Source of the DNA: Martelella limonii
Lineage (GTDB): Bacteria; Pseudomonadota; Alphaproteobacteria; Rhizobiales; Rhizobiaceae
DNA length: 64,000 nt
Assembly (NCBI RefSeq): GCF_013344475.1
Contig: NZ_JABUOU010000001.1
Location: 496,001 to 560,000 of the forward strand
Direction of reading: 5' to 3'
Position numbers and translations under genes: made by a program. Under the pieces are notes generated by a model. That model was not told the origin of the DNA. It worked only from the letters and a program-made list of their open reading frames with translations, and searched no databases. Shown here one piece after another: positions 59,701-64,000 of the stretch; position 1 is the stretch's first letter, and each line of letters opens with the position of its first letter.

Positions 59701-60549
59701 GAGGGCGATAGCGTGACGGTGGAGGAGGGAAGTTGCGCCTGGGCATCTGTCTCCGGCAGCAATGACCGACGCGCCTCCGTCGCCAATGCGGCAAGCTACG
59801 ATCTCGACACCTTCACCTTCCAGTTCGGGGGGCAGAAGGAGTTCACGCCTGGCTGGTTCCTCGGCGGTTCGATCGCCTATCAGCAGAGCTGGCTGTCGCA
59901 GGACAGCGGCTCCGTCAGCGGCGATGGCGATGCGGGTTATGCCGGCGTCAGCCTGAAGCACGAGGTTGGCGGCTGGACCTTCGCCGGCGCGCTCGCCGCA
60001 AGCTATGGCAGCTATGATATCGACCGCGCGATCAACATTCCCTATGTGAACGAGGTCGTCTCAAGCTCTCCCGATGTTGCTGCCGGGTCGTTTACCGGGC
60101 GCATCTCGCGGATGATCGATGCCGACACCTTCTATCTGAAGCCCTACGTCGATCTCGACGCTGTCTACACCCATCAGAACGGCTACACCGAGAGCGGCGT
60201 CTATGGTCTGAGGATAGACGGCAACGGCCAGTGGAATTTCGCGGCCTCGCCGAACATCGAGATCGGCACGCGCTACAATTTCGACAGCGGCGAAACGCTG
60301 CGTCTCTACGGACGCCTCGGCATGACCGTGGTTTCGGGAGACGACTGGACGACGTCGGCCTCGTTCACCGGGTGGCAGGGTCAGAGCTTCCAGACCTCGC
60401 TCGATTACGACAATACATTTGCCACGGTGGCCGCGGGTTTCCAGCTCACGACGCTCAGGAATGTCGACCTGCGACTGGAATATGAGGGGCATTTCTCCGA
60501 GGAACTAACTTCGAGCGCCGGCAAGCTGCGCTTGAGCATGCCGTTCTAA
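53779..60549 (+). CDS. Giant glycine-rich autotransporter (type V secretion)
   Basis: Surface protein of 2256 residues. An extended signal region (residues 1-54; hydrophobic core MMFASVSAVCLLSSPMAHA near 26-45) is followed by a passenger of about 1900 residues. The passenger is built of imperfect repeats of 50-100 residues, each closing with a motif like AQSIGGGGGNGGS; about 17 copies have five consecutive glycines and a few more are degenerate. Such repeats should form a beta-helix with glycine-rich turns. The C-terminal autotransporter barrel covers about 1986-2256 and ends in SMPF, the Phe needed for outer-membrane assembly. No protease or lipase motif is seen, so adhesion or biofilm is the likely role. 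The ATG has GGAG nine bases upstream; an alternative at 53845 would shorten the leader. Divergent from the LytS/LytTR pair. Confidence 0.93.
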   Translation: MGNHILPAIEAACSHRGAAPRNMRAMMFASVSAVCLLSSPMAHANGCDESSDPITCTFGSGTVSGNLFLTAASGSYGDDGAAIKVTQDGATQALSITSGTHYSGWTMGSAGAGGDENGGAAGAGGWIEFDNIGGSFNATANVTGGYNFAPLIRMESIGGSGNQNNNNYKSSGGAGGAGGALTFTSNSGTTYTLNGSANAGSAILYALTIGGAGGNQNSGLTEDQYGGVGGAGGAITFSGDGAGSANVGSSSSRFSGIADGGGFLAESVAGGGGYSNGNAGAGGTISISGMPSVSIYWNATGAGSSGLFGLGGLSVGGGGFNNSKNDASDPGGAGGAGGSVTVESNNDIVLDVAGATPGVSAAMSAQSIGGMGGTGPTKDKPGGNGGAGGAVAIGNSGGAMSIRTAGDYVYGVIGQSIGGQGGDGGDGAALAGQGGGGGFGGNGGSVTVNFSNAGTLTTTGELAAGIVAHSIGGGGGTGGDFVSVLGGQAGNGGNGGDGGNVLVSSDMAITTGGDNAFGVVAQSIAGSGGTGGIDVSTLVSLGGDGAGGGTPGNVTVNYLADITTAGYNALGIIAQSVGGGGGAAGSSSGLVSVGGNAAGTTIANGGTVGVSSTAKISTGGDSSIGILAQSVGGGGGSGGDSLGMAGVGGQGEAGGSGGTVAVSNLGAISTAGDYSPGAVLQSVGGGGGNGGSVLTLSTIASIGLGGMASQGGDGGTICIDNTAQCGELDTSTSQFTAYDPALAAASASGNAAISTLGDFSPGIIAQSVGGGGGNGGSAKNDSVLSFYALQTGGFGGAGGAGGVVSVRQNNLDITTSGAQAAGIIAQSVGGGGGTGGNASYFDASVGFNAAFILGGSGGTGGSGKTVTVDLNNATILTGAILQDGQASIPADSPGIIAQSIGGGGGNGGSTSAKDFLIAAPTGTGVPVAFNYQSAHGGNGGNAGDGGDVDISLDSATRVTTIGDGSHGMLIQSVGGGGGNGGDSSVLSTTLGDKDTVELTASVAFGGGAGNILGDTSLGATNVGYVFKTSGGGNGGALDVVLGNTEAANSTGDATTPIRGATPEATILTYSDASYGMLAQSIGGGGGNGGIGNSNAYSQGGTASLKADIGLGGKGGSGGTGGSVVITEGGDFNIQTQGSGSRGIVGQSIGGGGGTSQGGTLYLAGEAGDYDGRLDVGIGLTGGSGGAGGTISGAINGGVETFGGDADAVVLQSIGGGGGIGGSLGSDASSHKILDLIGNIEDQLGRLTDSGSTYQLTVSVGGKGGEGGAGNAVDLSLGGKVTTVGDWSDGVVLQSIGGGGGQGGSSVATGSAITANVEVGVGGKGGKGGIGGPVQFDLWGDNYIHTYGYGAYGLLAQSIGGGGGQGGDGSDSQTGTLAIGGDGGGTGGSGGAGGAISTLESITPHVVTHGSDAIGIVAQSVGGGGGQGGVGSSASGTRIDSDVMSVTIGGKGGVAGDGGTIDLEFGSGTDIATDGDRSFGLLMQSIGGGGGIGVTGTASGGLDITIGGSGGAAGSGKAITFNMAADDGQGISTSGAGAHALVAQSIGGGGGIGGDATGGILTLLPSYPSGSTGASGDGDVINLALDGALVTTGADSFGILAQSLGGGGGFGGEGAGSGAAGLSSTAASGTGGPITINSAASISATGARSMGIFAQSEGASGNGRVGITLSSDGMVSGGQSNNASAIWVVGGTDNAITLTDTASIQSGAAATGNQYSNNYAVLFSQNGASGSSLTVNNTGTGTVSGSIGGDVQNTDDIAMFVNNGIGGTLSDGYIYDADIVNAGTFEIGRFRQPGTTVVSGNFEQTATGWLIPDIDLNNANADLFRIEGDAALDGTLGLNPISLLPSRSARFLSVAGAESGELTPRDSTLFDYRIDAIGNDRYFRVAGADFTPNLTNDLNRDQHALAGTLQNIWDAGGNDAFGSLFGAFASETDGAPEKYAGTLDELRPRAAFATAVEQSFEMLEFGSSLMSCPEFEGDSVTVEEGSCAWASVSGSNDRRASVANAASYDLDTFTFQFGGQKEFTPGWFLGGSIAYQQSWLSQDSGSVSGDGDAGYAGVSLKHEVGGWTFAGALAASYGSYDIDRAINIPYVNEVVSSSPDVAAGSFTGRISRMIDADTFYLKPYVDLDAVYTHQNGYTESGVYGLRIDGNGQWNFAASPNIEIGTRYNFDSGETLRLYGRLGMTVVSGDDWTTSASFTGWQGQSFQTSLDYDNTFATVAAGFQLTTLRNVDLRLEYEGHFSEELTSSAGKLRLSMPF

Positions 60550-60563
60550 GCCGTGTCCTCTAC

Positions 60564-60805
60564 CTAATCGAGGGGGGCATCTGACCTGCACCCCTCCGTC
60601 CCTCGTTCAAATCGAGAGGCTGCTGGTTCGTGATTGTGGTAGTATGGTTGTCTTTTCTGAGCAAGTAGCTGTGTGGCGCCTGCATCAAGCTCTTCTATTT
60701 CTTGCCGCGCTTCGTTCGGCGTTTTATTGCCCAGCGATGAGTGCGGCCTGACATTTTTGTAATCATATCGCCACAGGGCCAGTTTTCGGCGCGCTCCCTC
60801 AAATG
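60564..60805 (-). pseudogene. IS3-family transposase, C-terminal remnant
   Basis: About 80 codons match the end of an IS3-family OrfB: GARRKLALWRYDYKNVRPHS, SLGNKTPNEARQEIEELDAG, ending at TAG. The rest is missing on the right, where the complete IS element begins at 60806. The other side of that element does not continue this transposase, so the loss involved a deletion as well as insertion. Confidence 0.75.
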
Positions 60806-60844
60806 TGAACCGCGCCGGTTTTGCCGGAGACCGTTTGGTTTAAG

Positions 60845-61750
60845 TCATGCGGCCAACGCTGGTGCGTCCAGCTTGGCATAGTATCGTTCTTCGGCCTCTG
60901 CGGGCGGAATGTTTCCGATCGGCTCCAGAAGGCGTCGGTTATTGAACCAGTCGACCCATTCGAGCGTTGCGAACTCTACGGCTTCGAAGTTGCGCCATGG
61001 ACCTCGCCGATGGATAACCTCCGCCTTGTAGAGCCCGTTGATCGTTTCTGCGAGAGCGTTGTCGTAACTGTCGCCAACACTTCCGACAGACGGTTCAATG
61101 CCTGCCTCTGCCAGCCGTTCGGAATAGCGAATAGATACGTATTGCACGCCGCGATCCGAGTGATGGATAAGGCCGCTACGATGAACGGGCTCTCGATTAT
61201 GAAGCGCCTGATCCAGAGCGTCGAGGACGAAGCTCGTATGGGCAGTGCGGCTTGCTCTCCAGCCGACAATGCGTCGTGCAAAAGCATCGATCACGAAAGC
61301 CACATAAACAAAGCCCTGCCATGTTGCGACATATGTGAAATCGGAAAGCCAGAGCATATTCGGAGCTGGTGCTTTGAAGTGACGATTGACCCGATCGAGC
61401 GGACATGGCGCGGTTGTGTCCGGCGTCGTTGTTCTGGGGGGCCTGCCTCGGATCACGCCTTGCAGCTCCATCGTCCTCATGAGCCGGGCGACAGTGCATC
61501 GGGCAATATCGAAGCCCTCGCGCTTTAACTGCCGCCAGACCTTGCGCACGCCATAAACCCGGAAATTCTCGTGGAACACGCGGCGTATCTCGATCTTCAT
61601 GGCCATGTCGCGTCGAGCGCGGACCGACAGGCGATCCACGTCAGTGCGCTTGGCAACGGCATCGTAGTAGGTGGATGGGGCAATCGGCAGAAGCCTGCAG
61701 ATCGGCTCGACCCCAAGTACGGAACGATGTTCATCGATGAAGGTGATCAT
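60845..61750 (-). CDS. IS3-family transposase OrfB (DDE integrase)
   Basis: Transposase catalytic subunit of 301 residues. An N-terminal HTH_21 region ([20 protein letters not shown]) precedes an rve integrase core with the DDE triad: Asp in WLSDFTYV, Asp in [10 protein letters not shown] and Glu in [11 protein letters not shown]. The C-terminus [19 protein letters not shown] is typical. Four bases overlap orfA, and a -1 programmed frameshift making an OrfAB fusion is expected for the family. Appears intact and potentially active. Confidence 0.94.
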   Translation of the reverse strand: MITFIDEHRSVLGVEPICRLLPIAPSTYYDAVAKRTDVDRLSVRARRDMAMKIEIRRVFHENFRVYGVRKVWRQLKREGFDIARCTVARLMRTMELQGVIRGRPPRTTTPDTTAPCPLDRVNRHFKAPAPNMLWLSDFTYVATWQGFVYVAFVIDAFARRIVGWRASRTAHTSFVLDALDQALHNREPVHRSGLIHHSDRGVQYVSIRYSERLAEAGIEPSVGSVGDSYDNALAETINGLYKAEVIHRRGPWRNFEAVEFATLEWVDWFNNRRLLEPIGNIPPAEAEERYYAKLDAPALAA

Positions 61751-62076
61751 CGCTTCAGTGAGCGGTCGAGCTCCGCCTGGGCAAAATACGCAGACGCCTT
61801 GCGCAAGATCTCGTTCGCCTGACGAAGCTCCCGGTTCTCGCGTTCCAAAGCCTTCATCTTCTCCGCGACATCGCTCGGTAAACCGGCCCGCTTGCCGCTA
61901 TCCACCTCAGCCCGCTTCACCCACTCATTGAGCGTATGTGCCGAGCAACCGATCTTTGCAGCTATCGAGGAAATGGTTGCCCACCGCGAGGGATGTTCGG
62001 CCTCGTGTTCCATCACCATCCGAACAGCCCGGGTGCGGACCTCTGGCGAATACTTATTGGTCGTCTTGCTTGTCAT
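61747..62076 (-). CDS. IS3-family transposase OrfA
   Basis: DNA-binding subunit of 109 residues: helix-turn-helix [20 protein letters not shown] and [20 protein letters not shown], then a leucine-zipper-like coiled coil ([20 protein letters not shown]). Its end overlaps orfB. Binds the terminal inverted repeats and dimerises. Intact in length and motifs. Confidence 0.93.
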   Translation of the reverse strand: MTSKTTNKYSPEVRTRAVRMVMEHEAEHPSRWATISSIAAKIGCSAHTLNEWVKRAEVDSGKRAGLPSDVAEKMKALERENRELRQANEILRKASAYFAQAELDRSLKR

Positions 62077-62295
62077 AGACCCTACTTCTCATGAGTTGGG
62101 GTCTCCGGCAAACCCGGTGCGGTTCAGCTTCACGACACATCGCTTCCGAAACCAACCATTCCGTTTTCGGCGACTTTTCAGCATCTGCGCAGTGTGGGCC
62201 ATTCCAATTATAAAGACAAATGGTTGCAATAGCTAAAAGCAGACATCTGTCTCTCGGGAATTTTTCGTTATTGCTTTGGGACACACCATGTCAAT

Positions 62296-62937
62296 GTGGT
62301 AATGCTGCGTATGATTGGGGGGGGCATAAGGCAAGTGTTACAAATTTTGACATATGTTTTGAATGAGAATCTATCGCGCGTCGACAATCTCATCTCCCTA
62401 TACGGTCCCGCAACTCCTGGTCGCCGCAAAGTAAAGGACACCGATGTTTTACGTGCGGCTGTGGTGCTTCTACATGCGGGTCTCGAGGATTTTTTGCGTG
62501 GGCTTATGATATGGAAAATCGATACATACAGCTCAGCGACCCTAGACAGTTATGCGATTCCAAACGGCACTAGAAGACCGCCGGCTAAAATCTCTTTGGG
62601 TGACTTGGCCTCTCACAAAGGAAAAACAGTCGATGAGCTAATCGTCGAATCGGTGCGAGCGCATCTAGATGAATACCAAAGCTTCAATGATTTGGGTGAG
62701 GTTAAGAAAGCGCTGAAGCAATGTGGAATCCCAGCGGATTCAGTTGAAGCTGAAAATTTTTTCGGGTTGCCGGAGCTTATCGCGAGGCGGCATAACATTG
62801 TACATAAAGCGGATAGGAACTCGGTCGCTGGTGGGCAAGGTAACCATCGAACCAAGTCGCTAGGAATAGGAGCAGTGAAAGCCTACCTGGAATCAGTTCA
62901 AAGCCTTCGCGATTTTGTAGTTCAACACCTAAACTGA
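62296..62937 (+). CDS. HEPN-domain protein (probable RNase-type defence or toxin protein)
   Basis: Protein of 213 residues, mostly alpha-helical. A C-terminal HEPN-type motif R-x4-H is seen as Arg165 to His170 in ARRHNIVHKADR, and an N-terminal helix contains LRAAVVLLHAGLEDFLRGL, as in RiboL-PSP/MAE-type HEPN proteins. HEPN proteins are commonly metal-independent RNases in toxin-antitoxin, CRISPR and abortive-infection systems. No partner antitoxin is visible. The GTG start is from the longest frame; ATGs at 62302 and 62311 are alternatives. Codon use and base composition are AT-richer than in the rest of the window. It lies between the IS element and the mCpol gene (119-base gap) and may belong to the same defence patch, though a functional link is not shown. 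Confidence 0.65.
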   Translation: MVMLRMIGGGIRQVLQILTYVLNENLSRVDNLISLYGPATPGRRKVKDTDVLRAAVVLLHAGLEDFLRGLMIWKIDTYSSATLDSYAIPNGTRRPPAKISLGDLASHKGKTVDELIVESVRAHLDEYQSFNDLGEVKKALKQCGIPADSVEAENFFGLPELIARRHNIVHKADRNSVAGGQGNHRTKSLGIGAVKAYLESVQSLRDFVVQHLN

Positions 62938-63056
62938 CCTGCACATCAAGCGAAGAGCACTACCCTTAACGTCGATTCAAAGCACGGGCTTCCTCCCTTC
63001 CGAGACGGTTGGGCCAACTTGGCATGCGGAACCCATCATACTAGCACTTCTCAGCC

Positions 63057-63470
63057 ATGCAGCTGAGCGGAGAAACTGAAGTGAATACGACTTACATTAC
63101 AATCGATGGTGACGACATCGGTCAAAAAATCTCAGCGTGTTACTTTCGTAATGACAGTGAGGCACTTCTCGACCTCAACAGATCAATCGAAAACATTGTA
63201 GCCCACATTGCCACGCTCCTAGAGGACCAAGGCTACGTGGTGATTTTTTCCGCAGCTGACGGCGTAACAGCATTTTCTACTTCTCCTATCCTCTCGAACG
63301 CAGAGCTTTACGGTGAAATCAGCAAGATCGGAGGGAAGCAGTTAACTTTCTCAGCTGGCGTCGGGGCGACTTTAAGAGAGGCATACATAGCACTTCTAAC
63401 ATCAAAGAGTAACGGAAAGGCGCAATTAACAGCATATAGCGAGCTCGATAAAATATGTTCAGAGTATTAA
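63057..63470 (+). CDS. Minimal CRISPR polymerase (mCpol) nucleotide cyclase, OptS-like
   Basis: Small Palm-domain nucleotide cyclase of 137 residues (129 if the GTG at 63081, which has GGAG eight bases upstream, is used). ITIDGDDIGQKI (residues 14-25) supplies the first metal-binding acidic cluster. FSAADGVTAF (64-73) takes the place of the GGDD hairpin of Cas10. FSAGVGATLREAYIAL with SKSNGKAQ near the end matches the AK-x-x-GKN end of Cas10/GGDEF palms. Such stand-alone Cas10-like palms are the mCpol family, predicted by comparative genomics to make cyclic nucleotides. The next gene overlaps by 16 bases and encodes a two-TM beta-rich effector, the pairing that defines the Panoptes anti-phage system. 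Confidence 0.85.
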   Translation: MQLSGETEVNTTYITIDGDDIGQKISACYFRNDSEALLDLNRSIENIVAHIATLLEDQGYVVIFSAADGVTAFSTSPILSNAELYGEISKIGGKQLTFSAGVGATLREAYIALLTSKSNGKAQLTAYSELDKICSEY

Positions 63471-64000
63471 ATTTTATAACATTAATACGATACGTTGCTG
63501 TTTCTGCGTCCGTAATTAGCGTCGGACTCTATGAGTTACTCAGAAATTATTTAATTTCAGATCTACCAATAATAAGAATACTTAGCATAACTCCGTGGGC
63601 CGTGATATTAGTAATATTTTTAATTACAAATAAAAAGATTTCTAGATTTGTCTGGGCTATCTTTAGAAGATTCAACAGGTCTCTCTACCCTGATCTCAAC
63701 GGAACATGGCGCGGAGAAATTATAATCGAAGGGGGCAAGACAATAGAAGCTAGGGCCATCATAAGGCAAACGTTGATGCAGACCCAAATCGATCTTCATA
63801 CTGCTACAACGAAATCTCTAACACTGGAGACCACACCAGCCGAAGAGAGCGGACAATTGAAACTATATTATAGTTATAGGTCTACACCTAAGAATATTGA
63901 ATGGAGTACCTATACTGGATCGACGGTTTTTGACGTCAGGGCGGCAACGGAAGAGCCCGAGCGTGCTCTTGAGTTATCAGGTTACTATTTCACGGATCGA
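63455..64000 (+). CDS. Two-TM beta-rich effector (S-2TMbeta/Cap15-like, OptE-like), cut by window end
   Basis: The frame opens at an ATG inside the end of the mCpol gene and runs 182 codons to the last base without a stop. It starts MFRVLNFITLIRYVAVSASV. TM1 is about residues 8-30, TM2 about 44-62 (ITPWAVILVIFLI). A short basic linker (KKISRFVWAIFRRFNRS) leads to DLNGTWRGEIII, the start of a beta-rich domain like the Cap15 beta-barrel that binds cyclic dinucleotides. This is the SMODS-associated 2TM, beta-strand-rich effector architecture. Next to mCpol it corresponds to OptE of Panoptes, thought to be held inactive by the cyclase product and to damage the inner membrane when phage sponges remove that product. 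The C-terminus lies outside the window. Confidence 0.82.
   Translation, partial: MFRVLNFITLIRYVAVSASVISVGLYELLRNYLISDLPIIRILSITPWAVILVIFLITNKKISRFVWAIFRRFNRSLYPDLNGTWRGEIIIEGGKTIEARAIIRQTLMQTQIDLHTATTKSLTLETTPAEESGQLKLYYSYRSTPKNIEWSTYTGSTVFDVRAATEEPERALELSGYYFTDR

Larger units (their letters stand above)
60806..62126 (-). mobile_element. Complete IS3-family insertion sequence
   Basis: A 1321-base element bounded by 27-base imperfect terminal inverted repeats (60806-60832 and 62100-62126) that differ at two positions. The outer ends read TGAACC and GGTTCA, giving the 5'-TG...CA-3' ends of the IS3 family. It holds overlapping orfA and orfB on the minus strand. No matching direct repeats flank it, suggesting post-insertion rearrangement. 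Confidence 0.9.

Overview
The window is GC-rich alphaproteobacterial DNA, most like the Rhizobiales. It is dense in ABC importers and small catabolic operons. The vitamin B6 enzymes closely resemble those I remember from Mesorhizobium loti, and the alpha-galactoside locus resembles the Sinorhizobium agp locus. There are no rRNA, tRNA or core housekeeping genes. Together with the IS fragments and decayed genes, this suggests an accessory region such as a plasmid, a chromid or a variable chromosomal segment. The species cannot be named from sequence alone.

Layout: (1) 1-4415: end of a BMP-type ABC importer (two permeases), then three vitamin B6 degradation genes: 4-pyridoxolactonase, pyridoxamine-pyruvate aminotransferase and pyridoxal 4-dehydrogenase. 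(2) 4588-14781: alpha-galactoside locus with an AraC regulator, two GH4 glycosidases and a peptide/oligosaccharide-type ABC importer. (3) 15120-21113: polyamine/opine-type ABC operon ending in a DmpA-like aminopeptidase; its binding-protein gene carries a frameshift, and an RpiR regulator diverges from it. (4) 21349-25272: DUF2721 protein, outer-membrane protein, DUF1254/DUF1214 protein and a divergent AraC regulator, followed by IS3 and Lrp remnants. (5) 25860-34421: sugar or polyol locus with an FGGY kinase, a BtpA-family protein, a DeoR regulator, an SDR and an Ugp/Mal-type ABC importer. (6) 34631-47076: unassigned catabolic region with a flavoprotein, a questin-oxidase-like protein, two cytosine-deaminase-like amidohydrolases, a LysR regulator, a creatininase-family amidase, a CocE-type hydrolase and a Pot-type importer with fused permeases. 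(7) 47100-51680: a decayed zone holding LysR, gamma-glutamyltransferase and creatininase remnants, a frameshifted LysR, a nonsense-mutated secreted protein and an IS21 remnant; only a small Atu4866-type gene looks intact. (8) 51705-60549: LytTR/LytS two-component pair and a divergent 2256-residue glycine-rich autotransporter. (9) 60564-62126: a truncated IS3-family transposase end and a complete IS3-family element. (10) 62296-64000: an AT-richer defence patch with a HEPN-domain gene, a minimal CRISPR polymerase (mCpol) gene and an overlapping two-TM beta-rich effector gene cut by the window end.

The most notable system is the last one. The mCpol plus 2TM-beta pair matches the architecture of the recently described Panoptes (OptS-OptE) anti-phage system. 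The effector reading frame runs off the window end and is easy to miss. Other points of interest are several inverted-repeat operator candidates, an amidohydrolase lacking its usual metal-site aspartate, and a cluster of frameshifts and nonsense mutations whose origin (decay or sequencing error) cannot be settled here.
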